Shown piece by piece: positions 18,171 through 26,445 of a stretch of 64,000 nt of DNA (positions are counted from its first letter, which is position 1; each line of letters opens with the position of its first letter). The position numbers and the translations under genes were made by a program. Source of the DNA: Massilia norwichensis (GTDB lineage: Bacteria > Pseudomonadota > Gammaproteobacteria > Burkholderiales > Burkholderiaceae_D); contig NZ_JANUGX010000005.1 of assembly GCF_024753245.1 (NCBI RefSeq), forward strand, positions 124,001 through 188,000, written 5' to 3'. The notes under the pieces are model-generated. The model made no database searches. It was given only the letters and a program-made list of their open reading frames with translations, and had not been told where the DNA came from.

Positions 18171-18350
18171 TTTTTCTCCCCAAAAACCAGTAAGCGAGCG
18201 GGCAAGATACCGATGTATTTACCCATGACAAACTAGCTTACGACCCAAATTGGTGCAAAGTCGATGGAGAAATGTTAATTTACGGAAATATATTGTGCCA
18301 TCAGATAACTTTTAGCAACAAATCAGGCGAATATTTGACGAATTTGCGAA

Positions 18351-19292
18351 CTAATAAATCTCGCGCGCGGCGGCGCGCACCGCCTTGAGCAGCAGGTCCG
18401 CGCCCGGCGACAGCAGGTGGTCCTGCTGGCGAATGATGCCGAACGCATCCATCTTGCACGGCAGCTCGATCGGCAGGATGCGCATCACGTTCAGCGACGC
18501 ATAGTATTGCGCCACCTCGAGCGGCATCACGTGCAGCGAATCGGTCTGCTGCAGCAAGGGCGTGATCAGGAGCATGGCGGTGGTGTCGACGGCGTTCGCG
18601 GGCGGCTCCAGCCCGGCGCGGCGGAACATCATGTCGAAGCGGTAGCGCAGCACGCTGCCGGTGGGCGGCAGGATCCAGGGCAGCGTCGCGATGTCCTTGA
18701 GTTCCAGCCTGTCCCTGTCGAGCAGCGGGTGGCCGGGGCGCACGACGGCGCAGGCCGGCTCCTCGGTCAGTTCCTCGTAGATCAGGCCGGCGGTGTCGCC
18801 GGTGTCGAAGATACGCCCGATCATGAAGTCCAGCGTGCCGTGCTGCAGCTTGTCGAGCAGGACATTGCTGGTCTCCAGCTGCACGCCGATGCGCAGCAGC
18901 GGCGCCTGCTCCTTCACGCGCGCGATCGCCCGCGGCAGCAGCGCCATCGCCGGGGTCATGATGACGCCGACCTCGACCTGCCCCGTGAGGCCGGCCTTGA
19001 GGGTCACGATGTCGTCGTGCGCCAGGGCGAGGCTGGTCAGGGCCATGCGCGCGTGGCGGATCATGGTCTCGCCGTAGATGGTCGGCTCCATCCCGCGCGG
19101 CAGACGCTCGAACAGTTTGACGTCGAGCATCTCCTCCAGATCCTTGATCTGCTTGGACGCCGCGGGCTGCGTCATGTGCAGCTCTTCCGCGGCGCGATGG
19201 ATGTTGCGGTAATCGTCGAGGGCGATCAGCAACAGCAGCTGGCGGGTCTTGAGGCGGGCCTTCAGGAACCAGTTCGGGTTGGTCGTATCCAT
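18351..19292 (-). CDS. LysR-type regulator, candidate controller of the arabinose locus
   Basis: A 313-residue LysR-type protein. The N-terminal helix-turn-helix has IHRAAEELHMTQPAASKQIKDLE, and an effector-binding domain (about 95-300) follows. The N-terminal TRQLLLLIALDDYRNIHRA resembles the GbpR/galactose-binding-protein regulator group, which controls galactose and arabinose uptake in Azospirillum and Agrobacterium. It lies 28 bp after the exported GH43 gene, so it is probably the last gene of the ytfQ operon and would be expressed when that promoter is active. Four promoters in the locus share a dyad plus TGATTGG layout suited to a LysR tetramer. Binding by this protein is an inference. 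Confidence 0.88.
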   Translation of the reverse strand: MDTTNPNWFLKARLKTRQLLLLIALDDYRNIHRAAEELHMTQPAASKQIKDLEEMLDVKLFERLPRGMEPTIYGETMIRHARMALTSLALAHDDIVTLKAGLTGQVEVGVIMTPAMALLPRAIARVKEQAPLLRIGVQLETSNVLLDKLQHGTLDFMIGRIFDTGDTAGLIYEELTEEPACAVVRPGHPLLDRDRLELKDIATLPWILPPTGSVLRYRFDMMFRRAGLEPPANAVDTTAMLLITPLLQQTDSLHVMPLEVAQYYASLNVMRILPIELPCKMDAFGIIRQQDHLLSPGADLLLKAVRAAAREIY

Positions 19293-19320
19293 CAGGCAAT
19301 CATAACATTCTTGCCCTGCA

Positions 19321-20271
19321 TCACTTGCAAGCCGCCGAGGGGTTTGCCGCCGGTCCCTGCGCGGTCTGCGCCACCGGCAGGATGCTGCCGTCCGGGCCGT
19401 AGCGCAGTTCTTCGACCGCCACCGAGCGCCGGAACTCGCCGCCGCCCGGCAGTGTGCCGTTGTGATAGAAGATGTAGGACTTGCCGTTGAAGTCGACGAT
19501 CGCCTGGTGGATGGTGTTCACGTTGCTGTTCTTTTCCATGAGCACCCCGCCCCAGGACCACGGCCCGGTGGCGCTCGGGCCCGTCATGTAGACGGTCCGC
19601 TCCGGGAACTGCTGCGAGTAGGACAGGTAATAGCGGCCGTCGTGCTTGTGCAGGTAGGACGCTTCGGTGAACGCGTCCAGGCCCACCGTGTGGATCGGCC
19701 CATCGAGCTCGATCATGTTGGCCTTGAGCTTGGCATACTTCATCACCGTGTTGCCCCAGTAGAGCCAGGCCTGGCCATCGTCGTCGACGAACACGGCCGG
19801 GTCGATGTCGTCCCAGGCGATCGGCGTCTCATGGGTCATGTCGTTGCTGACCAGGGCCGAGCCGCGCGCGTCGACGAAGGGGCCGGTCGGGCTGTTCGAG
19901 ACCGCCACGCCGATCGCCTTGCCGGGGATGCTCTTGTGGTCGACCGTCGCATAGAAGTAGTACTTGCCGTTGCGCTTGGCGATGTCGCCGGCCCAGGCGT
20001 CGCGCCCTGCCCACTTGAAGGTGGTGTAGGGAATCGGCGCCGGGTGCTCGGTCCAGTGCTGCATGTCGCAGCTCGAGTAGACCCGCCACTCGTTCATCAC
20101 GTACTCCTTGCCGCCCGCCGGCGCCTCGTCGTGGCCGACGTAGAGGTAGACGCGGCCCTGGTCGACCAGGGCTGCCGGGTCGGCGGTGAAGATTTTATGG
20201 GTGATCGGGTTGGCGGCCTGGGCGAAGCTGGATACCGCCAGCAGGATGGCCGGCAAAGCGTGTTTGAACAT
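19321..20271 (-). CDS. exported GH43 glycosidase (arabinofuranosidase/xylosidase-like)
   Basis: A 316-residue five-bladed propeller enzyme of family GH43 with a signal peptide (residues 1-19, ending FAQA). The three acidic residues of the family are visible: Asp31 in FTADPAAL (base), Asp157 in DDIDPAV (pKa modulator) and Glu203 in AFTEASYL (acid). No carbohydrate-binding module is present. It lies 47 bp downstream of yjfF, across a short repeat, and likely trims arabinose or xylose from side chains in the periplasm. GGAGA precedes the start. Exact linkage specificity is not predictable. Confidence 0.85.
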   Translation of the reverse strand: MFKHALPAILLAVSSFAQAANPITHKIFTADPAALVDQGRVYLYVGHDEAPAGGKEYVMNEWRVYSSCDMQHWTEHPAPIPYTTFKWAGRDAWAGDIAKRNGKYYFYATVDHKSIPGKAIGVAVSNSPTGPFVDARGSALVSNDMTHETPIAWDDIDPAVFVDDDGQAWLYWGNTVMKYAKLKANMIELDGPIHTVGLDAFTEASYLHKHDGRYYLSYSQQFPERTVYMTGPSATGPWSWGGVLMEKNSNVNTIHQAIVDFNGKSYIFYHNGTLPGGGEFRRSVAVEELRYGPDGSILPVAQTAQGPAANPSAACK

Positions 20272-20286
20272 GAAGTCTCCGAAATA

Positions 20287-20316
20287 CGTCGTCCCCGCGG
20301 AGGCGGGGATCCAATT
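20287..20316. repeat. single-arm relative of the CCCGC-hairpin repeat
   Basis: CGTCGTCCCCGCGGAGGCGG onward forms one hairpin (CCCCGC...GCGGGG) and resembles one arm of the repeats at 14557, 16365 and 33470. It lies between yjfF and the GH43 gene. The T-rich tail is on the plus side, so it is not an obvious terminator for the minus-strand operon. Confidence 0.6.
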
Positions 20317-20318
20317 TT

Positions 20319-21305
20319 TTATTTACCCGCGCGTCCGCCGACCACCCTCTGCACCACGCAGAAGACGAACAGCAGCGCACCGATGACGATCTTCGTCCAC
20401 CACGAGCTGAGCGTGCCGTCGAAGGCGATCAGGGTCTGGATCGCGCCCAGCACCAGCACCCCGGACAAGGCCCCGGCGATGTAGCCGTAGCCGCCGGTCA
20501 GCAGGGTGCCGCCGATGACCACCGCGGCGATCGCATCCAGCTCGATGCCCTGCCCGTGCAGCCCGTAACCGGACAGCATGTACACCGCGAACAGCAGCCC
20601 GCCCAGCGCCGCGCAAAAGCCGGACAGCGCGTACACCGCCACTTTCGTGCGGCCGACGTTCAGGCCCATCATCGCCGCCGACTGCTCGTTGCCGCCGACC
20701 GCGTACACGGCGCGCCCGAAGGACGTGAAATGGGCCAGCCACACCGCCAGCAGCAGCACCACCAGCGCGATCGCCGCACCGGGCGACAGGAAACCGCCCG
20801 GCAGCGGCACCTGGGTCTGCGACAGCGACGTGAAGAAGGGGTCGTCGATCGCGATCGACTCGATGCTGATCAGGTAGCACAGGCCGCGCGCCAGGAACAT
20901 GCCGGCCAGCGTGACGATGAAGGGCTGCAGCTTGAACAGGTGGATCAGCAAACCCATCGCCGCGCCGAAGCCCGCGCCCATCAGCAGCACGCAGACGATG
21001 ACCAGGCCGGGCGGCCAGTGCGCGCGCTGCAGCAGCCAGGCCGCGACCATGGTCGACAGCGCCAGCACCGAGCCCACCGACAGGTCGATCCCGCCGGACA
21101 GGATCACGAAGCCCATCCCCACTGCCAGCACGAGCAGAAAGGCGTTATCGATCAGCAGGTTGAACAGCACCTGCTCGGACAGGAAGCCCGGATAGGCGGT
21201 GCCGCCGATGCCCAGCATCGCCAGCAGCAGCACCACCGTCACCAGCGAGGTGAACCAGGGCGCCGAGGACAAGCCCCGGGCACCACGCAAGACCATGGCG
21301 CTCAT
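20319..21305 (-). CDS. yjfF: sugar ABC transporter permease, YjfF type
   Basis: A 328-residue inner-membrane subunit of the BPD_transp_2 family. It has about ten hydrophobic segments and the conserved ILSGGIDLSVGSVLAL loop and GLHGQGIELDAIAAVVIGG segment. I use the ATG at 21305, which overlaps the ytfT stop by ATGA. With YtfT it forms a heterodimeric channel. The last ~20 residues end in VVGGRAGK. Second permease of the YtfQRT-YjfF furanose importer. Confidence 0.9.
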   Translation of the reverse strand: MSAMVLRGARGLSSAPWFTSLVTVVLLLAMLGIGGTAYPGFLSEQVLFNLLIDNAFLLVLAVGMGFVILSGGIDLSVGSVLALSTMVAAWLLQRAHWPPGLVIVCVLLMGAGFGAAMGLLIHLFKLQPFIVTLAGMFLARGLCYLISIESIAIDDPFFTSLSQTQVPLPGGFLSPGAAIALVVLLLAVWLAHFTSFGRAVYAVGGNEQSAAMMGLNVGRTKVAVYALSGFCAALGGLLFAVYMLSGYGLHGQGIELDAIAAVVIGGTLLTGGYGYIAGALSGVLVLGAIQTLIAFDGTLSSWWTKIVIGALLFVFCVVQRVVGGRAGK

Positions 21306-22336
21306 GCGCTCCTCCGCGATTGCGAGATACAGACGACGAATACGACGATGGACTTGACCACCATGTTCACCTCCGGCGGCACGCCCAGCGAATAGATGGT
21401 GTAGGTCAGCGTCTGGATGATCAGCGCGCCGACCATGCTGCCGGCCAGCGTGAAGCGCCCGCCGGCCAGCGAGGTGCCGCCCAGCGTGACCGCCAGGATC
21501 GCATCCAGCTCCAGCAGCAGGCCGGCGTTGTTGGCGTCCGCGCTCTTGATGTTCGAGGTCACCAGCAGCCCGGCCAGCCCGGCGCAGGCGCTGCAGAACA
21601 TGTAGACGAAGATCACCAGCGTGGCCGTGCGCAAGCCCGCCAGGCGCGCCGCCACCGGATTGATGCCGACCGCCTGGATGAACAGGCCCAGTGCGGTCTT
21701 CTTCATCAGGAACAGGGTCAGCGCGAACACGGCGCCCACCACGAACAGCGAGACCGGCAGCCCGGCGAGGTAGCCGCTGCCCAGGTAGAAGAAGGACTCG
21801 TCGTAGACGGTGACGATCTGGCCGTCCGTCAGCAGCTGCGCCAGTCCCCTGCCCGCCACCATCAGGATCAGGGTCGCGACGATGGGCTGCAGCTTGATGG
21901 CGGCCACCAGCACGCCGTTCCACAGTCCGCACAGCAGCGCGGTGCCGATGGCTGCCGCCAGCGCCACGCCCAGCGATGTGCCCGGCGTACCCGGCGCGCC
22001 GCCCACCAGCATCGCCGCCACCGTGCCGCACAAGGCCACCACCGCGCCCACCGAGATGTCGATGCCGCGCGTGGCGATCACCAGCGTCATCCCGAGCGCG
22101 GCCAGCATCAGCGCCGCCGCGCGGTTGAGGATGTCGATCACGGCGCCGTACAGGTGGCCGTCCTTGACTTCGATGCGGAAGAAGCCGGGCACCAGCCAGG
22201 CGTCGAGCAGCAGCAGGACCAGCAGCGCGCAGACGGGCCGCAGCAGCGGATGCTGCAGCAGGATGGTGCGCAGCGATGCCGGTGCGTCTTCGCTCCCCGC
22301 CGGCTTGCCGATGGTCGGGTTGATGGGCGCGTTCAT
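21302..22336 (-). CDS. ytfT: sugar ABC transporter permease, YtfT type
   Basis: A 344-residue permease of the same family. It has an N-terminal cytoplasmic extension (~35 residues), then hydrophobic helices including ATRGIDISVGAVVALCGT and LELDAILAVTLGGTSLAGG. Its start overlaps the ytfR stop (ATGA at 22333-22336) and its stop overlaps the yjfF start. Tight coupling of all three cytoplasmic/membrane subunits supports one transporter complex. Confidence 0.9.
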   Translation of the reverse strand: MNAPINPTIGKPAGSEDAPASLRTILLQHPLLRPVCALLVLLLLDAWLVPGFFRIEVKDGHLYGAVIDILNRAAALMLAALGMTLVIATRGIDISVGAVVALCGTVAAMLVGGAPGTPGTSLGVALAAAIGTALLCGLWNGVLVAAIKLQPIVATLILMVAGRGLAQLLTDGQIVTVYDESFFYLGSGYLAGLPVSLFVVGAVFALTLFLMKKTALGLFIQAVGINPVAARLAGLRTATLVIFVYMFCSACAGLAGLLVTSNIKSADANNAGLLLELDAILAVTLGGTSLAGGRFTLAGSMVGALIIQTLTYTIYSLGVPPEVNMVVKSIVVFVVCISQSRRSA

Positions 22337-23856
22337 GCGGCGTCTCCCGCAATCACGCGCAGCACCGATGTCTCGTCGAGCTCACCGCGCCGGTACTCGC
22401 CGCAAGCCTTGCGGTCGCGCAGCACCAGCATGCGGTCGGACACGCGCAGTACTTCGGGCAGCTCGGACGAGATGAAGAGAATGGCCATGCCCTTGCGGCA
22501 CAGCGCGCTTACGTAATCCATGATTTCCTGCTTGGCGCGCACATCGATGCCGCGCGTGGGTTCGTCGAGGATCATCAGTTTCGGGTCGGTGGCCAGCCAG
22601 CGCGCCAGCAGCACCTTTTGCTGGTTGCCGCCCGAGAGCGATCCGATCGGGGTCTCGATGCTGGCGGTCTTGATGCCCAGCCACTTGACGTAGTCGTTCG
22701 CCAGCTGCTGCTGGCGCTTCAAGGGAATCGCACGCCAGATGCCCTGGCGCGCCTGCAGCGCGAGGATCATGTTCTCGCGCACCGACAGCGGCAGGATCGC
22801 GCCCTCGTGCTTGCGGTCTTCCGAACAGAAGCCGATGCCGGCGGCAATGGCGTCGCGCGGGTTGGCGAAAGCGACCTGCCGGCCGTCGATCTCGATGCTG
22901 CCGGCATCGACCTTGTCGGCGCCGAACAGCAGGCGCGCGGTCTCGGTGCGGCCCGAGCCCAGCAGGCCGGCCAGGCCGAGCAGCTCGCCGCGGCGCAATT
23001 CCAGGTCGAGGGGAGACAGCACGCCCTTGCGTGTCATGCCCTGGGCGCGCAGCCAGACTTCGCCCTGCTCGTGTTCTTCCCCGGCCGGCACGGCCGAGGC
23101 TTCGTCGGCGTCCGCCGGCGTCCCGATCATCTTGTTCACCAGGGCCAGGCGCGACAGCTGCTCGCAGGTGTATTCGCCTTCGCGCTCGCCATTGCGCATC
23201 ACCGTGATGCGGTCCGAGATCGCATAGGTCTGGTCGAGGAAGTGGGTGACGAACAGGATCGCCATGCCCTCCTTGCGCAGCCGCCGCAGGACGCCGAACA
23301 GGGTCTGCACCTCGGCTTCGTCGAGGCTGGAGGTGGGTTCGTCGAGGATCAGCACGCGCGCATCCGTGTTGAGCGCGCGCGCGATGGCGACCATCTGCTG
23401 GATCGCCAGCGGATAGTTCGCAAGCGGCTTGCTGACGTCGATGCCGATCTGCAGGCGCTGCAGCAGCTCGCCGGCCTGGCGTCGCATCGTGCGCCAGTCG
23501 ACCAGCTTGAGCCGGCGCGGATAGCGTCCAATGAAGATGTTCTCCGCCACCGACAAATTCGGGCACAGGTTCACTTCCTGGTAGACGGTGCTGATGCCGA
23601 GCGCCTGCGCATCCTGGGTCGAGCGCGGCCGGATCGCCTGGCCGTCCAGCAGGATGCTGCCGCCGTCGGGCTGGTAGACGCCGGTGAGCACCTTGATCAG
23701 CGTGGACTTGCCGGCGCCGTTCTGGCCCATCAGCGTGTGGACTTCGCCGGGGAACAGGCGCAGGCCGGCGTCCGCCAGCGCCTTCACGCCGGGGAAAGCC
23801 TTGTGGATGCCGGTCACCTCGAGCACGGGCGCCACGGTGTTCGTTGCGTCGACCAT
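22333..23856 (-). CDS. ytfR: sugar ABC transporter ATPase, YtfR type (two ATPase domains)
   Basis: A 507-residue double ABC ATPase as in monosaccharide importers. Domain 1 has Walker A GQNGAGKST (44-52), a degenerate signature and Walker B VLILDEPTSSL. Domain 2 has the altered P-loop GLLGSGRTE that lacks the lysine, the signature LSGGNQQKV and Walker B LMILDEPTRGID. Such asymmetry is normal in this family. It starts 7 bp after the ytfQ stop. Confidence 0.92.
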   Translation of the reverse strand: MVDATNTVAPVLEVTGIHKAFPGVKALADAGLRLFPGEVHTLMGQNGAGKSTLIKVLTGVYQPDGGSILLDGQAIRPRSTQDAQALGISTVYQEVNLCPNLSVAENIFIGRYPRRLKLVDWRTMRRQAGELLQRLQIGIDVSKPLANYPLAIQQMVAIARALNTDARVLILDEPTSSLDEAEVQTLFGVLRRLRKEGMAILFVTHFLDQTYAISDRITVMRNGEREGEYTCEQLSRLALVNKMIGTPADADEASAVPAGEEHEQGEVWLRAQGMTRKGVLSPLDLELRRGELLGLAGLLGSGRTETARLLFGADKVDAGSIEIDGRQVAFANPRDAIAAGIGFCSEDRKHEGAILPLSVRENMILALQARQGIWRAIPLKRQQQLANDYVKWLGIKTASIETPIGSLSGGNQQKVLLARWLATDPKLMILDEPTRGIDVRAKQEIMDYVSALCRKGMAILFISSELPEVLRVSDRMLVLRDRKACGEYRRGELDETSVLRVIAGDAA

Positions 23857-23863
23857 GGCCGGC

Positions 23864-24832
23864 TCAGTATTTCCGGTTCGGGAATTCCTTCGCCGCCACC
23901 TCGGCCGGGAACACGCCTTCCTGCACCGTGATGCGCTTGGCCACCGGCTGCCCGGCCGCCACCGCCTGCGCGGTCTGCATCAGGGTCGGGCCCAGCAGCG
24001 GATTACATTCGATGGTGACGTTGAGCTTCCCCTTCATCATCGCTTCGAAGGCGCCGCGCACGCCGTCGATCGAGACGATGACGATGTCCTTGCCCGGCTT
24101 CAGGCCCGCTTCCTCGATCGCCTGGATGGCGCCGATGGCCATGTCGTCGTTGTGCGCGTACAGCACGTTGATGTTCTTGCCCTCGGACTTCAGGAAGGCT
24201 TCCATCACCTCCTTGCCCTTGGCGCGGGTGAAGTCGCCGGTCTGCGAACGCAGCACCTTCAGCTTCGGATTGCCGGCGATGACTTCGGCAAAACCGTTCT
24301 TGCGGTCGGTGGCCGGCGCCGAACCGACGGTGCCCTGCAGTTCGACGATGTTGAGCGGCTTGTCGCCGTTCTTCTTCGCGTAGTCCAGCAGCCAGCGCCC
24401 GGCGCGGCGGCCCTCTTCGACGAAATCGGAACCGATGAAGCTCACGTACAGCGAGGGATCGGACACCTTGACCGCGCGGTCGGTCAGGATCACCGGGATC
24501 TTCGCGTTCTTCGCCTCGCGCAGCACCGTCTCCCAGCCCGTTTCGACCACCGGCGAGAAGGCGATCACGTCGACGCGCTGGGCGATGAAGGAGCGGATCG
24601 CCTTGACCTGGTTCTGTTGCTGCTGCTGGGCGTCGGCGAATTTCAGGTTGATGTTGGCCTGCCTGGCGGCTGCCTTGATCGAGGCGGTATTGGCGGTGCG
24701 CCATTCGCTTTCGGCGCCGACCTGGGAGAAGCCGATCGTGAGCGGCTTGGCGGCTTGGGCTGGGGTCGCGGCTACGCATGCCATGGCAGCAGCCACGGCT
24801 ACGCCCAGCAGGGTTCTGCGGGTGAAAGGCAT
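23864..24832 (-). CDS. ytfQ: periplasmic sugar-binding protein, YtfQ type
   Basis: The solute-binding subunit, close to E. coli YtfQ (galactofuranose binder) along its length. Shared segments include LTIGFSQVGAESEW, VVETGWETVLREAKNAKIPV, NIVELQGTVGSAPATDRK, GDFTRAKGKEVMEAFLK and YAHNDDMAIGAIQAI. I start at the ATG at 24832, which has GGAG seven bases upstream; this gives a 322-residue precursor with a signal peptide ending in AQA. The relatives AraU in Shewanella transport arabinose, so in this locus L-arabinofuranose or galactofuranose are the leading ligands. It is the first gene of an operon running ytfQ-ytfR-ytfT-yjfF-GH43-lysR. Confidence 0.92.
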   Translation of the reverse strand: MPFTRRTLLGVAVAAAMACVAATPAQAAKPLTIGFSQVGAESEWRTANTASIKAAARQANINLKFADAQQQQQNQVKAIRSFIAQRVDVIAFSPVVETGWETVLREAKNAKIPVILTDRAVKVSDPSLYVSFIGSDFVEEGRRAGRWLLDYAKKNGDKPLNIVELQGTVGSAPATDRKNGFAEVIAGNPKLKVLRSQTGDFTRAKGKEVMEAFLKSEGKNINVLYAHNDDMAIGAIQAIEEAGLKPGKDIVIVSIDGVRGAFEAMMKGKLNVTIECNPLLGPTLMQTAQAVAAGQPVAKRITVQEGVFPAEVAAKEFPNRKY

Positions 24833-24861
24833 CGCTTGTCTCCGGTATTGTTGTGTAGCCA

Positions 24862-24928
24862 ATACTAGAACAGGATGCGATACTCATCCAATCATTTTTT
24901 GTGCTGGCCCGATACCGGTTTCCGTATC
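24862..24928 (-). promoter_or_regulatory. arabinose-locus promoter A (ytfQ operon)
   Basis: On the gene strand, reading downstream: a dyad at 24928-24911 (GATACGG...CGGTATC), 16 bp, then TGATTGG at 24894-24888. The TGATTGG overlaps a TTGGAT -35 at 24891-24886. An 18-bp spacer and a TAGTAT -10 at 24867-24862 follow. The ytfQ start is 30 bp further on. Three other sites share every spacing. The dyad overlaps the stop codon of the neighbouring monooxygenase gene. Confidence 0.85.
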
Positions 24929-25238
24929 ACTCTCCAGCCGATGCGGCCCCGCCTGCGAGCTTCGTCAACAGAAGCGAGTAACTCGATTCGATGCAGGCTG
25001 GCACCTGCTCGGAGAGCGGCTTCATATGCGGCGCCGCCAGATGCCTGTCCAGGTCGGCCTGGCTCTGCCACTCCTCGATGAAGACGAAGCGGCGTGGATC
25101 TGCCCTGTCCCGGTTGATCTGATAGCTGATGCAGCCTTCCTCACCCAGGGTGGTATCGACAACGCTACGGAAAAGCTGCTCGAGTTTCTCTTCGAAGCCG
25201 GGCTTGGCGACGAAGACGGCGATCACGGGCAAGGTCAT
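24927..25238 (-). CDS. antibiotic-biosynthesis-monooxygenase (ABM) domain protein, YgiN-like
   Basis: A 103-residue single-domain ferredoxin-like protein. It has the typical ABM pattern PVIAVFVAKPGFEEKLEQLF, CISYQINRDRADPRRFVFIEEW and DLDRHLAAPHM. Members act as small cofactor-free quinol monooxygenases or detoxify aldehydes, and many remain uncharacterised. CAAGGA precedes the start. It is likely cotranscribed with the upstream acetyltransferase gene (33-bp gap). Its last codon abuts the ytfQ control region. Confidence 0.85.
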   Translation of the reverse strand: MTLPVIAVFVAKPGFEEKLEQLFRSVVDTTLGEEGCISYQINRDRADPRRFVFIEEWQSQADLDRHLAAPHMKPLSEQVPACIESSYSLLLTKLAGGAASAGE

Positions 25239-25271
25239 GGCGGTCCTTGAAAACAGGTTGGGAGCAGATTA

Positions 25272-25805
25272 TCACAGGGTTTGCAATACTTCCCGCTCGC
25301 GCGTATACACGCCGACCGCTTTGCCGAATATCTCCGTCTCGGATTCGTAAGTCAGGCCAAGGCGCCTGGCGACCCGCAGCGACGATTCATTGGCCGCGGC
25401 GATGAGCGCCCGAACTTTCGGCTCGCGCCGGATCTCGAGCGCATGGTGCACGGCAGCCGCCGCCGCTTCGTTCGCGAACCCCTGGCCCCAAAAGGCACGA
25501 TAGGTGTTCCAGCCAAGCTCCATTACGGAGCAATCCTCGCGAAAGAACGCCCCGATCGTGCCGACGAGTTGTCCCGTCTCCTTTTCCTCGACAGCCCACC
25601 ATCCGGCGCCATGGATGAGCCAGAGTCCTGCTTGCGAACAGAAGATGCGCCAGGCAGCTTGGCGGTCGGCCTGGACCAGGTGGGCCGCGCTGACCGGGTC
25701 GGCCAAATGGGCAGCGAATGCGTCGAAGTCTTCCCTTCGATATTCACGCAGCGTGAGCCGCTCCGTGTGGAGGCGTGGGACAGAAGTGCTGAATTCGCTG
25801 TTCAT
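25272..25805 (-). CDS. GNAT-family N-acetyltransferase (RimJ/RimL-like)
   Basis: A 177-residue acetyl-CoA-dependent transferase. It has the N-terminal LHTERLTLREYRREDFDAF, the acetyl-CoA-loop region YRAFWGQGFANEAAAAAVHHAL and NESSLRVARRLGLTYE, all characteristic of the Acetyltransf_3 group. The substrate may be a protein N-terminus, an amino acid or a small molecule. AGGAA precedes the start. Confidence 0.87.
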   Translation of the reverse strand: MNSEFSTSVPRLHTERLTLREYRREDFDAFAAHLADPVSAAHLVQADRQAAWRIFCSQAGLWLIHGAGWWAVEEKETGQLVGTIGAFFREDCSVMELGWNTYRAFWGQGFANEAAAAAVHHALEIRREPKVRALIAAANESSLRVARRLGLTYESETEIFGKAVGVYTREREVLQTL

Positions 25806-25898
25806 GTGGTGGATTCCTTATTGTGGTGCCGGATAAGCCGCCGATTGTCGGTTGCAAGCTGCAACGCGCGCTTATGGTCCAGTCCCATTGCAGTTGTT

Positions 25899-26321
25899 TT
25901 ATTCCCCTGGCCGTTCTTGTGCTTTCAAGGATTCTTTCATTGCTTCTTTGTCCCGTAACTGCACCAGCAATTTCCCATTCAAGGTCGTACCGTTCAGGCC
26001 CATGTAACTTGTATGACCAGAGTCCTGCAGCCGCACGACTTGCATGCCTTTGTGCATCATCGGAGTCAACGCAATCTGGCGCTGCTTTCCATCGGACATC
26101 GTGATGGTTTGGTGGTAGCTGCCAGCGAACTCCGTCCCCAGGAATTGACCAGGAGTGAGTTTTTCCTTGATCTCAAAAATCGCTACATCGAACGGCCTCT
26201 TCGCCAAGTCTTCGGAATCGCTATTCGAAGCAGCCACGGCGTGCGGCAGGTTGGATGCGAGAAGTCCTGCCGTGAAACCAGCCAGCACACCCAAAAGAAT
26301 TTTGAATTGCAGTGCTTTCAT
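25899..26321 (-). CDS. small exported protein of unknown function
   Basis: I start at the ATG at 26321 (MKALQFKILLG), giving 140 residues with a signal peptide or N-terminal anchor through about residue 31 (HAVAAS). The mature region contains GQFLGTEFAGSYHQTITMSDGKQRQ and LNGKLLVQLRDKEAM, but no family I recognise. GC content is lower than in the surrounding genes and flanking intergenic DNA is AT-rich, so it may have been acquired. It lies between the GH127 gene and the acetyltransferase gene without obvious partners. Confidence 0.6.
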   Translation of the reverse strand: MKALQFKILLGVLAGFTAGLLASNLPHAVAASNSDSEDLAKRPFDVAIFEIKEKLTPGQFLGTEFAGSYHQTITMSDGKQRQIALTPMMHKGMQVVRLQDSGHTSYMGLNGTTLNGKLLVQLRDKEAMKESLKAQERPGE

Positions 26322-26445
26322 GGGATGACGCCTCGTCCGTTGGTTGACCTTAGTTTTGAGGGCACTGGCAAGCTCTATTTCAAATAATACAAAAGAAAAC
26401 TTGTGCAATATGCTCGCTTTGTCACCAATGAACGACCGTTAAGAT

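Noticed and set aside
18171..18350. GATACCGATGTATT upstream of the chemoreceptor as a fifth arabinose-regulon site
   Set aside because: The TGATTGG element is absent at the required 16-bp distance and the dyad is incomplete.
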